Source of the DNA: an uncultured Acetatifactor sp.
GTDB taxonomy: Bacteria > Bacillota > Clostridia > Lachnospirales > Lachnospiraceae
Assembly: GCA_947627535.1 (NCBI GenBank)
Contig: CANQWM010000035.1
Span: 1-32,738 of the forward strand
DNA: 32,738 nt
Reading direction: 5' to 3'
Shown here: positions 16,273 to 24,822 of the stretch, in pieces
How the letters are laid out: every line of letters begins with the position of its first letter
How positions within the stretch are numbered: position 1 is the stretch's first letter
Position numbers and translations under genes: made by a program
Notes under the pieces: model-generated
What the model saw: the letters and a program-made list of their open reading frames with translations, nothing else
What the model was told of the DNA's origin: nothing
Database searches by the model: none

Positions 16273-16761
16273 TCAGTACCGAATCTTTAAGTTCTTTTTT
16301 TCATCGCTCCAGCGGCATTCCCGTCTCACGTCCTCCTCGCAGGCGAAGCATGGGCGGCTTGCCTTGTCGGCACGGTAAAGTATGCCCCGGAGGCTTTCTT
16401 CTCCGGCAGCCCCAGCGTCCCCGTGGCTTCTGATGGCATCCGTGATCTGTTCCGTCTCCTGCGGGTCAAATCCGCAGTCCCGCAGGATCTCCGGCGCGAT
16501 CTCCGCCCCTGCGAGATCATGCTCCGTGCCGTTTTCATACTCCACATCCCGCCCGATATCGTGCAGAAGCGCCGCCGCATAGACCAGCTCTCTGTCCAGC
16601 CCCAGCCCGCCTTCCAGATTCAGGATCTCTCCGATCCGCGCCACATCCAGAAGATGGGACAGGTCATGTTTTCCGAATTTCCGATCCGTCTCTCTTTTTC
16701 GTATTTCAGCCAGATGACGCCGGAACGTCTCATGCTGTAAAATTTTGTCAACTCTGTCCAT
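16273..16761 (-). CDS. HD-domain phosphohydrolase inside the folate operon
   Basis: The 162-residue protein has an HD metal-dependent phosphohydrolase core: HDLSHLLDVARIG (His32 or His36), LLHDIGRDV (His67-Asp68), a later His113, and RADKASR with Asp132. The C-terminal end adds Cys138, Cys141 and Cys149, which could hold a metal. It lies between folE and folP; AGGAG before its ATG overlaps the folE stop. The operon has no recognised enzyme for removing phosphates from dihydroneopterin triphosphate, so this is a natural candidate for that step, by context only. Confidence 0.85.
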   Translation of the reverse strand: MDRVDKILQHETFRRHLAEIRKRETDRKFGKHDLSHLLDVARIGEILNLEGGLGLDRELVYAAALLHDIGRDVEYENGTEHDLAGAEIAPEILRDCGFDPQETEQITDAIRSHGDAGAAGEESLRGILYRADKASRPCFACEEDVRRECRWSDEKKNLKIRY

Positions 16762-16771
16762 CCCACGTCTC

Positions 16772-17332
16772 CTACGAAAGATTCAGCAGCTGAAAAAAGC
16801 GGTTTTGCAAACTCTCATCTTCCAAAAATACGCCTCTGGCAGCGGTAGTCACCGTTCTGCTTCCAGGCTTTCTGACCCCCCGCATGGTCATGCAGGTGTG
16901 CTCGGCCTCCAGGACCACCATCACACCCCGGGGAGCAAGGTACTTCATGACCGCGTCCGCGATCTGGCCCGTCATGCGCTCCTGTACCTGCAGCCTTCCT
17001 GCGTAAATTTCAACTGTCCGGGCAAGCTTGCTCAGGCCCACTACCCTGCCGTTCGGAATATACGCCACATGCGCCTTCCCGTAAAAGGGAAGCATGTGAT
17101 GCTCACACATGGAATAAAAGGTGATGTCCCGCTCCAGAACCATCTCGCTGTTCTCCACGGTAAACACTTTTCCCAGCTCTTCCCTGCCATCCCGGCCCAT
17201 ACCGGCAAAAATCTCCTCGTACATCCTTGCGATCCGCTCCGGAGTCTCCTTAAGCCCCTCCCTGTCCGGATCCTCGCCGATCCCCTCAAGAAGCAGCCTT
17301 GCCGCCTCCCTGATCTTATTTTGGTCTACCAT
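16772..17332 (-). CDS. folE: GTP cyclohydrolase I, type IA
   Basis: FolE converts GTP to dihydroneopterin triphosphate, the entry step of folate synthesis. At 186 residues it matches the family length. The zinc ligands are in CEHHMLPF and [11 protein letters not shown]; other family segments are [21 protein letters not shown] and [13 protein letters not shown]. The start MVDQNK at 17332 lies 17 bp inside the end of folC; the open frame extends further up but only into folC. Confidence 0.96.
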   Translation of the reverse strand: MVDQNKIREAARLLLEGIGEDPDREGLKETPERIARMYEEIFAGMGRDGREELGKVFTVENSEMVLERDITFYSMCEHHMLPFYGKAHVAYIPNGRVVGLSKLARTVEIYAGRLQVQERMTGQIADAVMKYLAPRGVMVVLEAEHTCMTMRGVRKPGSRTVTTAARGVFLEDESLQNRFFQLLNLS

Positions 17333-18635
17333 TTTTTCCCGCCGCCTTTCCAAAGGACGCATCCGCGATCTCCATGATCCTGCCCAGGAAGGACAGGGAA
17401 CCAAAGGCCACGATCACATCCTCGCTGCCCGCCAAAAGAAGACTCATCTCCACCGCTTCCTCCAGACTGTCCGCCGCTGTCACCCTCGGGTGGACTTTTG
17501 CGACCTCTTTGGCCAGCTCATATGCCGGAAGCGCTCTGGGATTTCCCGGGGGCGTCACCGTAATGATATGCTCCGCGCAGGAATGAGTCAGGGCAATGAT
17601 CTTCTCATACTCTTTATCTTTCAACACTCCCATTATATAGATAATTTTCCGGTTTGTAAAATAAAAAGTAACAGATTGTGCAAGTCTTTTTGCCGCATCC
17701 TCATTATGGGCGCCATCCACAATAAAAAGCGGGTGTTTTTTTATCACTGTAAACCTGCCCGGCCAATTCGTTTTTTCAAGCCCCCTCCTAAGCTGTTCCT
17801 CCGTTACATGAAATCCCCGTCCGCCCAGCGCGTCCAGAACCTCCACCGCCAGGGCGGCGTTCTCTATCTGGTACTGCCCCGCCAAAGCGATCTCAAGCTT
17901 TCTCCGGGCGCCGTAATCAAACCGCTGCCGCTCCAGCCCATACTTCACCCCGCGGATCTTTTCCGGATCCACTGCCGTAAAAAGACAGCCCATCTCTTCC
18001 GCTTTTTTTAAGAGAACAGCCGTCACCTCCGGCCGCTGAAAAGCGCTGATCACAGGGCATCCCGGTTTCATAACACCCGCTTTTTGCTCCGCGATGGCTT
18101 CCAGCGTATTTCCCAGAAATTTCATATGGTCCATACTGACGGAGGTAATGACCGCCGCCACAGTATTGTCCACCACATTGGTGGCGTCCAGCAGTCCTCC
18201 CATCCCGGCTTCCAGCACCACAATATCACACTTTTTCTCCAGAAAATACAAAAAGCCCAGAGCCGTCTCGGCTTCAAAGGCCGTGGGCCGGGGACGCCCC
18301 TCCGAAACCATCCCGTCACAGGCCTGGCGGATCTGCTCCATTCCCTGACAGAGCGCCTTCTTTGTAATCATACGGCCGTTCACCTGAATCCGTTCCCTAT
18401 ACTCAGACAAAACCGGCGATAGATATCTTCCCACCCGATATCCCGCCTCCTGCAGAACGGATGCGACAAACGCGCACACAGACCCCTTCCCGTTGGTTCC
18501 GGCCACATGGACAAACGAAAGCTTCCTCTGGGGGTCTCCCAGCCGTCTGCACAACTCCCGGATACTGTCAAGTCCCGGCACGATCCCGGCGCCGGCCAGT
18601 TCTTCTATATAGTCCATGGCCTGTCTGACATTCAT
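17316..18635 (-). CDS. folC: Folylpolyglutamate synthase / dihydrofolate synthase
   Basis: FolC adds glutamate to dihydropteroate and to folates, ATP-dependent. In 439 residues the Mur-ligase-like features are clear: P-loop [50 protein letters not shown] and [15 protein letters not shown] in the C-terminal half. It is the first gene of the fol operon, and overlaps folE by 17 bp. CGGAGAAAG precedes the ATG. Confidence 0.96.
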   Translation of the reverse strand: MNVRQAMDYIEELAGAGIVPGLDSIRELCRRLGDPQRKLSFVHVAGTNGKGSVCAFVASVLQEAGYRVGRYLSPVLSEYRERIQVNGRMITKKALCQGMEQIRQACDGMVSEGRPRPTAFEAETALGFLYFLEKKCDIVVLEAGMGGLLDATNVVDNTVAAVITSVSMDHMKFLGNTLEAIAEQKAGVMKPGCPVISAFQRPEVTAVLLKKAEEMGCLFTAVDPEKIRGVKYGLERQRFDYGARRKLEIALAGQYQIENAALAVEVLDALGGRGFHVTEEQLRRGLEKTNWPGRFTVIKKHPLFIVDGAHNEDAAKRLAQSVTFYFTNRKIIYIMGVLKDKEYEKIIALTHSCAEHIITVTPPGNPRALPAYELAKEVAKVHPRVTAADSLEEAVEMSLLLAGSEDVIVAFGSLSFLGRIMEIADASFGKAAGKNGRPK

Positions 18636-18770
18636 TTCTTTCTCCGTTCCGCGGAAAACAAATCAATACCGCCCGTTATTTTCATTTTATCTCCACACGT
18701 CATAATTTTCGTCCCGCCGGGAATACTACTTACCGGTATTTGTCCGGCAACATGAAAAAGGAGCAGTTCC

Positions 18771-19190
18771 ATGAAGCATACAGCATACGGATTCCTGAAA
18801 AACTTTCTGAAATGCGGTCTCGCCGGCTGGTGCATCGAGATCGTATTCACCGCCGGCGGCGCGCTCCGCCGCCGGGACATGACGCTGAAGGGAAGCACCT
18901 CTCTCTGGATGTTCCCTATCTACGGGTGCGCCGCCGTCTTCGGGCCCATGAGCCGGATCCTGCACAGGAAACCCTTCTGGTTTCGCGGGCTTACTTACAT
19001 GAGTCTCATCTTTTCCGCCGAATACCTGACGGGAAGTATCCTGAAAAGCCGTTCTCTCTGCCCCTGGGACTATGGGAGAAGCCGCTGGCACATCGGCCGG
19101 GTCATCCGTCTGGATTACGCCCCCTGTTGGTTCGCCGCCGGACTTTTCTTTGAAAAGCTCCTGGCCCAGCAATCAAATACCCCACTGTAA
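18771..19190 (+). CDS. Short PF06541 (CmpB-like) integral membrane protein
   Basis: The 139-residue protein shares the layout of the PF06541 family (often labelled putative ABC transporter permease): a first segment ending GLAGWCIEIVF, then a loop and LWMFPIYGCAAVFGP. The same GWC-E and P-YG motifs are in the protein at 24815-25759, so the window holds two paralogues. About three or four membrane segments are visible. No ATPase partner is near, so transport is not supported. AAGGAG lies 7 nt before ATG. The stop codon is inside the terminator hairpin. Confidence 0.8.
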   Translation: MKHTAYGFLKNFLKCGLAGWCIEIVFTAGGALRRRDMTLKGSTSLWMFPIYGCAAVFGPMSRILHRKPFWFRGLTYMSLIFSAEYLTGSILKSRSLCPWDYGRSRWHIGRVIRLDYAPCWFAAGLFFEKLLAQQSNTPL

Positions 19191-19205
19191 ACAGCGGGGC
19201 TTTTT
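19180..19205 (+). terminator. Rho-independent terminator overlapping the stop codon of the PF06541 gene
   Basis: CCCC-A-CTGT and ACAG-C-GGGG form a stem with one mismatch and an AA loop, followed by CTTTTTC. The left arm contains the last codons and the TAA. Confidence 0.85.
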
Positions 19206-19210
19206 CTGCT

Positions 19211-19585
19211 TTATTCGGAGTCGTCCATATCCTGCATACCGCTGGAACCAATATCCAGCATGTTCACGGTCCGCCGCTTCAGGCGAGCCTTCTCAGACTG
19301 TTCCAGAATATAATCCTTGATTGCCCTGGAATTTTTGATATGTACCAGATGAAGCTGCGGGTGAGTGGTGTCGCCGGTAAAGCAGGTCACCGTACCGAGA
19401 CGGAACATCTTTTCCACCAGCGTCGCGCTGTGCTGTACATCCTGTACCTTATACATATAACAGTCGTTTTCCACTGTCCGGAACAGCCCTGTGTCCACTG
19501 TAATCATATCTTCCTTTACCATATATTTGGTAAAAGTGAACGGCAGTCCAAAAAATAACCATCGTTTTCTTTCCACAAATTCCAT
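19211..19585 (-). CDS. Bacterial PH-domain (YdbS/YdbT-like) protein
   Basis: The 124-residue protein follows the bPH_2 pattern: a leading aromatic stretch (KRWLFFGLPFTFTKYMV), then ITVDTGLFRTVENDCYMYKVQDVQ, a loop, and FRLGTVTCFTGD with HPQLHLVHIKNSRAIKDYI. The tail is charged. Function of these domains is largely unknown; several are membrane-associated. ATG 19585 has AAAGGA upstream, and the promoter at 19650-19678 lies downstream of the earlier in-frame start at 19678, which excludes that start. Confidence 0.78.
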   Translation of the reverse strand: MEFVERKRWLFFGLPFTFTKYMVKEDMITVDTGLFRTVENDCYMYKVQDVQHSATLVEKMFRLGTVTCFTGDTTHPQLHLVHIKNSRAIKDYILEQSEKARLKRRTVNMLDIGSSGMQDMDDSE

Positions 19586-19649
19586 TTTGTCATCCTTTCC
19601 GCCGCAGGGCACGGCACATGCAATCAGAAAATAACCCTCCCTGACATGA

Positions 19650-19678
19650 ATCATACCAGATACTCTTCCATATGGCAA
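19650..19678 (-). promoter_or_regulatory. Predicted promoter of the PH-domain gene
   Basis: On the minus strand TTGCCA (19678-19673), a 17-bp spacer and TATGAT (19655-19650). It leads to a leader of about 60 nt before the ATG at 19585. Confidence 0.55.
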
Positions 19679-19754
19679 ACCTCTTTTTAAAAAAAGTCAG
19701 ATCCTGAAAATAACCCCGGAAAATTTCGTCCGTGAAATTTTTCCCGATCTCCCA

Positions 19755-19783
19755 TTGAAAGTCTTTTCCGGAAGTGGTATCAT
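19755..19783 (+). promoter_or_regulatory. Predicted promoter of the nitroreductase gene
   Basis: TTGAAA (19755-19760), 17 bp, TATCAT (19778-19783), followed by CAGGAGG and the ATG at 19816. The leader is very short, about 25 nt. Confidence 0.6.
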
Positions 19784-19815
19784 AAGACAAACAGGATCGT
19801 CAGGAGGTTATCAGA

Positions 19816-20352
19816 ATGACAGCCAACGAATGTATCAGAAACCGCAGGAGCATCCGAAAATTTACCGAACGTCCGGTCTCTCATGAGCTGCTGGCCCATA
19901 TCGTGGAAACCGCGTCCTACGCTCCAAGCTGGAAGAACACACAGATCACCCGTTACATTGCCGTGGAGGGCGAAAAGAAAGCCGCTCTCGCAAAATGCAC
20001 CGACTGGTCCGGCAACACCGCTATTATGGAGAACGCTCCCATGGTCGTTGCCGTCACCCTGATCAAGGGCAGATGCGGTTACGAGAGAGACGGCTCCTTC
20101 TCCACTTCCAAGGGCGACCACTGGCAGATGTTCGACGCTGGAATCGCAAGTGAGGCGTTCTGTCTCGCGGCCTGTGAACAGGGCCTTGGCACCGTGATCA
20201 TGGGGCTGTTTCAGGAGGAGGAAGCGTCCCGGCTGCTGAATCTGCCGGAGGACAGAGAACTGGCGGCCCTGATCGCCATTGGTTATCCCGCCGAATCCCC
20301 CGCCGCTCCGAAAAGGAAGACGGTGGAAGAGCTGTTATCCTATCAGTCATAA
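19816..20352 (+). CDS. Nitroreductase family flavoprotein
   Basis: FMN-dependent NAD(P)H oxidoreductase of the nitroreductase superfamily. The 178-residue protein has the N-terminal FMN-binding RNRRSIRKFTERPVS, the segment TASYAPSWKNTQITRYIAV, an EAFCLAACEQGLGTVIMG core and the C-terminal AALIAIGYPAE. It has its own promoter and terminator, so it is monocistronic. The physiological substrate is not apparent. Confidence 0.92.
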   Translation: MTANECIRNRRSIRKFTERPVSHELLAHIVETASYAPSWKNTQITRYIAVEGEKKAALAKCTDWSGNTAIMENAPMVVAVTLIKGRCGYERDGSFSTSKGDHWQMFDAGIASEAFCLAACEQGLGTVIMGLFQEEEASRLLNLPEDRELAALIAIGYPAESPAAPKRKTVEELLSYQS

Positions 20353-20353
20353 C

Positions 20354-20385
20354 AAAAAGCCGAAGGTTTTGCCTTCGGCTTTTTT
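20354..20385 (+). terminator. Rho-independent terminator after the nitroreductase gene
   Basis: AGCCGAAGG and CCTTCGGCT form a perfect 9-bp stem (20358-20366, 20372-20380) extended by A/T pairs and followed by a run of six T. Confidence 0.92.
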
Positions 20386-20429
20386 CAGGCCCTTGTCCAT
20401 TTATCGCATACGCATAGGAGGTTATCACC

Positions 20430-21341
20430 ATGAGACATTTAATGAGCCCTTTGGATTTCACTACACAGGAGCTGGACAGGCTCTTTGATCTGGCAGGGGA
20501 CATTGAGCGCAATCCCGGGAAATACGCCCACGCCTGTGACGGGAAAATTCTGGCCACCTGCTTTTACGAGCCCAGCACCCGGACGCGCTTAAGCTTTGAG
20601 TCGGCCATGACCAGGCTCGGCGGCCGGGTCATCGGTTTTTCCGACGCCAATTCCTCTTCCGCCGCAAAGGGCGAGAGCGTGTCGGATACCATCCGGGTCA
20701 TCTCCTGTTACGCGGATATCTGCGCCATGCGCCATCCCAAGGAGGGCGCGCCCATGGTGGCGGCGGAACGCTCCGGCATTCCCGTTATCAACGCGGGGGA
20801 CGGCGGCCACCAGCACCCCACCCAGACGCTTACCGACCTTCTGACCATCCGCAGCCTGAAGGGCTCCCTGGGCGGTTTTACCATCGGTCTGTGCGGGGAC
20901 CTGAAGTTCGGACGAACCGTCCATTCCCTGATCCACGCGCTGATCCGGTACGACAACATCCGCTATCTTTTTATTTCCCCGGAGGAGCTGCGTGTCCCGG
21001 ACTATATTACGGACATGCTGCGCACCAGAGGCATCCCCTTCCGGGAGGTGATCCGTCTCGAGGACGTAATGCCGGATCTCGATCTGCTCTATATGACCAG
21101 AGTCCAGAAGGAGCGCTTCTTTAACGAAGAGGATTACGTCCGTCTGAAGGATTTCTACATTCTGGACGCCATGAAGCTTTCCAAAGCAAAAGACGATATG
21201 CTGATCCTGCATCCTCTTCCCAGAGTAAACGAGATTTCCGTGGAGGTGGACGACGACCCCAGGGCGGCTTACTTTAAACAGGCGCAGTACGGCGTGTATG
21301 TCCGCATGGCGCTGATATTGACCCTGCTGGAGCTGGCCTGA
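20430..21341 (+). CDS. pyrB: Aspartate carbamoyltransferase catalytic chain
   Basis: PyrB condenses carbamoyl phosphate and aspartate, the committed step of pyrimidine synthesis. The 303-residue protein carries the carbamoyl phosphate signature [16 protein letters not shown], plus [17 protein letters not shown] and [15 protein letters not shown] lies before the ATG. pyrI follows on the same strand, 122 bp downstream, giving an allosteric PyrBI enzyme. No promoter was clear in the 44 bp after the preceding terminator; expression may depend on a weak or regulated start. Confidence 0.97.
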   Translation: MRHLMSPLDFTTQELDRLFDLAGDIERNPGKYAHACDGKILATCFYEPSTRTRLSFESAMTRLGGRVIGFSDANSSSAAKGESVSDTIRVISCYADICAMRHPKEGAPMVAAERSGIPVINAGDGGHQHPTQTLTDLLTIRSLKGSLGGFTIGLCGDLKFGRTVHSLIHALIRYDNIRYLFISPEELRVPDYITDMLRTRGIPFREVIRLEDVMPDLDLLYMTRVQKERFFNEEDYVRLKDFYILDAMKLSKAKDDMLILHPLPRVNEISVEVDDDPRAAYFKQAQYGVYVRMALILTLLELA

Positions 21342-21463
21342 GAGCCCCTTGACGGGAGCGGGAAACTCAAGCCCCAGAGACACTGCAAACCGCAAAAGAG
21401 ACATGCCGGCTGCAAAAAACATCACACGGACCGGACACGGCGCCGGAAACAAGGAGGAACTTC

Positions 21464-21901
21464 ATGTTAAACGTAGGAAAAATCGAAGAAGGCTTTGTGC
21501 TGGATCATATCAAGGCGGGAAAAAGCCTGGAACTCTATGAACATCTTCAGCTGGACAAGCTGGACTGCACGGTAGCCATCATCAAGAATGCCCGAAGCGC
21601 TAAAATGGGGAAAAAGGATATCCTGAAGGTAGAATGCAACATCGATATGCTGGATCTCGACATTCTGGCTTTCATAGACCACAGCATTACGGTCAATGTG
21701 ATCCGTAACGGCGAGATTCAGGAAAAAAAGGAGCTGGTACTGCCGAAACAGATTCGAAACGTGATCAAATGCCACAATCCCAGATGCATTACTTCCATTG
21801 AACAGGAGCTGCCCCATATCTTCTATCTGGCGGACCCGGAACGGGAGATTTACCGCTGCAAATACTGTGAAGAGAAATATTCCCCCACCACGGCAACATG
21901 A
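21464..21901 (+). CDS. pyrI: Aspartate carbamoyltransferase regulatory chain
   Basis: PyrI binds nucleotides and tunes PyrB. The 145-residue protein has an N-terminal allosteric domain and a C-terminal zinc domain with four cysteines in the family pattern: KCHNPRCI (Cys-x4-Cys) and YRCKYCEEKY (Cys-x2-Cys). AAGGAGG is 7 nt upstream of the ATG. The 122-bp gap from pyrB shows no other gene. Confidence 0.96.
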   Translation: MLNVGKIEEGFVLDHIKAGKSLELYEHLQLDKLDCTVAIIKNARSAKMGKKDILKVECNIDMLDLDILAFIDHSITVNVIRNGEIQEKKELVLPKQIRNVIKCHNPRCITSIEQELPHIFYLADPEREIYRCKYCEEKYSPTTAT

Positions 21902-21964
21902 AGCGAACATCTCTTCCATTTCATTTTTCTTCAGTTTCAGGAAGACCCGGAGGAAAAAACCACC

Positions 21965-22005
21965 CCATTGCCGGCGAAAAGACAGCCGGCAATGGAGCGG
22001 TTTTT
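21965..22005. terminator. Bidirectional terminator between pyrI and the histidine kinase gene
   Basis: An 11-bp perfect stem CCATTGCCGGC / GCCGGCAATGG with a 9-nt loop (21965-21995). TTTTT follows at 22001 on the plus strand and a T run (complement of 21955-21960) follows on the minus strand, so it can serve both convergent operons. Confidence 0.88.
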
Positions 22006-22018
22006 CTGGGGACTGTTT

Positions 22019-23992
22019 TTACCGGTTGTCTGCGTTCGTCCCGTCCTCGTCCTCCAGCAGTCCAAACAACAGCGTCACCTTGAAAAGATCCCCGTCCACC
22101 AGCAGCTCCATCCGGCCGTTCTGCAGCTCCACAAGACTCCTTGTGATCGCAAGTCCCAGCCCGCTGCCTTCCATATGTCTGGACTTATCCCCCCGCACGA
22201 ACCGTTCCTCCAGCTCTTCCGCCGAAATGTTCAGCGCAAACTTCGACATGTTGCGGAAGATGATGCGCACACTGTCCTGTGCCTTCTCCACGTTCAGATA
22301 AACCCTTGAGCCCTCCTGCGCGTACTTATAGACGTTGTTGAACAGATTGTCAAAAACACGCCACAGCAGCTGTCCGTCTGCCAGAATGCGAATCGTCTCT
22401 TCCGGCTGGACGGTGCGAAGCTCCAGCTGTTTTTCCTCCAGTCTGCTCTGATATTCTCCCACCGCCTGAGAGAGAAGAACGTCTACCTCACAGGGCGCAA
22501 AATGAACTTCCATACTGCCGGATGCCGCCTTGGATGCCTCTATGAGATCATCCAGCAGCTTCTTCATGCGTTCCGCCTGCCGCAGCAGCACCTGTGCGTA
22601 TTCCGTAATGGTTTCATTTTCCGTCTTCTGGTCGCCGATCAGCCGGGAATAATTAATAATGGAGGTCAGGGGTGTTTTAATATCATGGGACACGTTGGTA
22701 ATCAGCTCCGTCTTCATGCGCTCGCTTTTCATCTTCGCTTCCACTGCCCGGGAGATTCCCTGACCGATGCTGTTCAGATTCTCGCCGTGCCGCCTCAGAG
22801 GCCCGGCCATGCCCGCTGTATTTACCTCATGATCCAGCTCTCCCTGCGCCAGCAGCTCCCCAGCAGCCAAAAACCGTTTTCCGCACACGAAGAGATAAAC
22901 CCCGGCGCCCAGCACGACCGCTTTCTCCACAATCCAGACGGCAAGCGCCCAATACCATTTTGTCCGGAAGCACAAAAACAGCTCCAGACCGCTGCCTCCC
23001 ACATAAAGCAGGATTCCAGACGGCAGCGGAGGAAATTTTCTCAGAATACTGCAGATCACGCGCCCGGCCTTTCGCAAAATCCATCTGAACACCCGATAGA
23101 AAAACCTGCTGACACTTGTTCCCTGAAGCAGAACCGCAACGAGGATCAGCGTCGCCGCCGTACTTCTGAGCAGGATCCGAGGGAAGAACTGCCAATCTAT
23201 AATTCCTCTTTCCATCAGCCGCTCCGTCAGAATAATCCCCACGGCGCATACCGACGGCGCCGCCAGTCTCCATACCAGAAATCCCGGTTCCCTCTCCCTC
23301 TTCTCATGGCGCTTACGCCTTTTTTTCAGGAACAGGAAAAGACGCAGACCGATGCACAGGGCAAATGCGATCTCCATCGCCGTGGCCGTCCGCATTGCGG
23401 TCCCCCATTTATCATGCAGAGTCTGCAGGCTGTCGGATGCTTCCCGTATGGGAGCGTCGGCGGGGCAGTCCGGACGCATGTAATACACGCAGTAATAGCG
23501 GTCGTTGGGCGATATATAAAAACCACACCAGATATCTCTCCCCGTCTCCTCATAATAATTCAGTTCCACCTGAAGGGTAATCTTCGGCTTATAAGGCTCA
23601 CTGTTGGTTCCCCACATGGGATAGACGCCTTTATATCTATAAAGCTGTACATCCACGCCCTGGGACACCAGATAATCCTTTATCACGGTATCATCCGACT
23701 CCGCCGCCACCAGCTCCACCAGATGACTGGTGATCTCCTGGGCAATCCTGTCCAGATAAGGGCCGGCGGCCTCCATCGGCGTCACTTCCGCGTAAAAGCC
23801 CTCTCTTTCCGCTTCCCTGCAGAACAGTTCCGATACGCTCATGCCGAAAAAAGCGGCCACCGTTATCAGCGCCAGAAGGATTCTCCCCACCTTATAGATG
23901 ATCTTTTTCTTTATCTTTTTCTCCGACAAGGCCCAGTCTCCCTCCGTTTCTTTCACAGCACTGCCCGATACCGTCTCAGCCGTGTTTTTCAC
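22019..23992 (-). CDS. Sensor histidine kinase with multiple membrane segments
   Basis: The 657-residue kinase has one N-terminal membrane segment (about 29-54), an extracytoplasmic sensing region (about 55-195), a block of four to six further membrane segments (about 200-375), a HAMP-like linker, and the kinase core. The phospho-accepting His436 is in TNVSHDIKTPLTSIINYS; the N box is RVFDNLFNNVYKYA and the ATP lid motif is MEGSGLGLAIT. It starts at GTG 23992, overlapping the response regulator gene by 17 bp. The extra membrane block is larger than in simple two-TM kinases. The signal is unknown. Confidence 0.92.
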   Translation of the reverse strand: MKNTAETVSGSAVKETEGDWALSEKKIKKKIIYKVGRILLALITVAAFFGMSVSELFCREAEREGFYAEVTPMEAAGPYLDRIAQEITSHLVELVAAESDDTVIKDYLVSQGVDVQLYRYKGVYPMWGTNSEPYKPKITLQVELNYYEETGRDIWCGFYISPNDRYYCVYYMRPDCPADAPIREASDSLQTLHDKWGTAMRTATAMEIAFALCIGLRLFLFLKKRRKRHEKREREPGFLVWRLAAPSVCAVGIILTERLMERGIIDWQFFPRILLRSTAATLILVAVLLQGTSVSRFFYRVFRWILRKAGRVICSILRKFPPLPSGILLYVGGSGLELFLCFRTKWYWALAVWIVEKAVVLGAGVYLFVCGKRFLAAGELLAQGELDHEVNTAGMAGPLRRHGENLNSIGQGISRAVEAKMKSERMKTELITNVSHDIKTPLTSIINYSRLIGDQKTENETITEYAQVLLRQAERMKKLLDDLIEASKAASGSMEVHFAPCEVDVLLSQAVGEYQSRLEEKQLELRTVQPEETIRILADGQLLWRVFDNLFNNVYKYAQEGSRVYLNVEKAQDSVRIIFRNMSKFALNISAEELEERFVRGDKSRHMEGSGLGLAITRSLVELQNGRMELLVDGDLFKVTLLFGLLEDEDGTNADNR

Positions 23993-24668
23993 ACTTATAT
24001 CCCTGTCCCCATACCACCTTCAAGTACCTTGGTTCTGCCGGATTGATCTCCAGCTTCTCCCGCAGGTGCCTGATATGGACCGCCACCGTATTCTCGCTGC
24101 CGTAAGGCGAATCATTCCAGATCCTGCGGTAGATATCTCTGGGCGAAAATACCTGCCCCTGGTTTTCCATCAGCAGTTTCAGGATCTCATACTCCGTCCG
24201 GGTGAGAGAAACCTCTTCCCCGTCGCACAGAACCTTCTTTTCCTTATCATCCAGCTCGATGCCGCCGCACCTTAACGCCTCTTTCCTTGCGTTGCTGCCG
24301 CCCAGCTGCAGATACCGCCGCAGCTGGGATTTCACCCGCGCGCATACCTCCATGGGATGAAAAGGTTTTGTAATATAATCGTCCGCGCCCACATTCAGCC
24401 CCAGGATCTTATCCGAGTCCTCCGATTTTGCAGTCAGCAGAATGACGGGCACGTTGCTCTTTTCCCTGATCTTGACCATGGTTTCAATGCCGTCCATCTC
24501 CGGCATCATAATATCCATCAGAACAAGCTGGATCGTCTCCCGCTCCATGATCTGCAGCGCCTCCCGGCCGTTATAGGCTTCATGCAGGATATAAGCGGAA
24601 TCATTCAAATATATTTTTAACGCATTTACGATATCTTTCTCGTCATCACAGATTAAAATATGGTACAT
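23976..24668 (-). CDS. OmpR/PhoB family response regulator
   Basis: The 230-residue regulator has a receiver domain with acidic DDE near the N terminus, the phospho-acceptor in LVLMDIMMPEMDGIE, the conserved Lys in ADDYITKPFHPME, and a C-terminal winged helix (LTRTEYEILKLLMENQG, VAVHIRHLREKLE). I place the start at ATG 24668 (MYHILICDDE), with GAGGT upstream, rather than the in-frame GTG 24677. It is the first gene of the two-component operon with the kinase. Direct repeats upstream suggest autoregulation. Confidence 0.94.
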   Translation of the reverse strand: MYHILICDDEKDIVNALKIYLNDSAYILHEAYNGREALQIMERETIQLVLMDIMMPEMDGIETMVKIREKSNVPVILLTAKSEDSDKILGLNVGADDYITKPFHPMEVCARVKSQLRRYLQLGGSNARKEALRCGGIELDDKEKKVLCDGEEVSLTRTEYEILKLLMENQGQVFSPRDIYRRIWNDSPYGSENTVAVHIRHLREKLEINPAEPRYLKVVWGQGYKCEKHG

Positions 24669-24688
24669 AACCGACACCTCATCTTTTT

Positions 24689-24746
24689 ATTATACCAGAA
24701 TACTTCTTAACAAAAAACATCGGATTCCTTTAAGATTTGATTAAGA
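24689..24746 (-). promoter_or_regulatory. Promoter region of the two-component operon with 11-bp spaced direct repeats
   Basis: On the minus strand a consensus -10 TATAAT (24694-24689) follows a weak TTTTTG -35 (24716-24711, 16-bp spacer). Further upstream TCTTAA occurs twice (complement of 24730-24735 and 24741-24746), exactly 11 bp apart, the spacing usual for tandem binding by OmpR-family regulators. Confidence 0.5.
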
Positions 24747-24772
24747 AAAACCGCAGGCTTCAGTACCTGCGG
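24746..24772 (-). terminator. Rho-independent terminator of the G3E-YlmH-PF06541 operon
   Basis: On the minus strand CCGCAGG and CCTGCGG pair (24772-24751, 8-nt loop), followed by TTTTT (24750-24746). It closes the leftward operon that ends with the PF06541 gene. Confidence 0.88.
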
Positions 24773-24773
24773 C

Positions 24774-24822
24774 ATTCTTCCTTATCGGTATTCTTCCTTA
24801 ATCGGTATTCTTCCTTATTGCG
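24774..24822. repeat. Three short tandem repeats across the stop codon of the PF06541 gene
   Basis: ATTCTTCCTTATCGGT, ATTCTTCCTTAATCGGT and ATTCTTCCTTATTGCG follow one another (periods 16 and 17). The last copy contains the TAA of the minus-strand gene. They read as AAGGAAGAAT on the minus strand. Origin by slippage is likely; no function is evident. Confidence 0.8.

Noticed and set aside
18636..18770. Folate riboswitch before folC
   Set aside because: The 135-bp gap has no THF-riboswitch-like core on the minus strand; only an RBS and weak promoter-like bases are seen.
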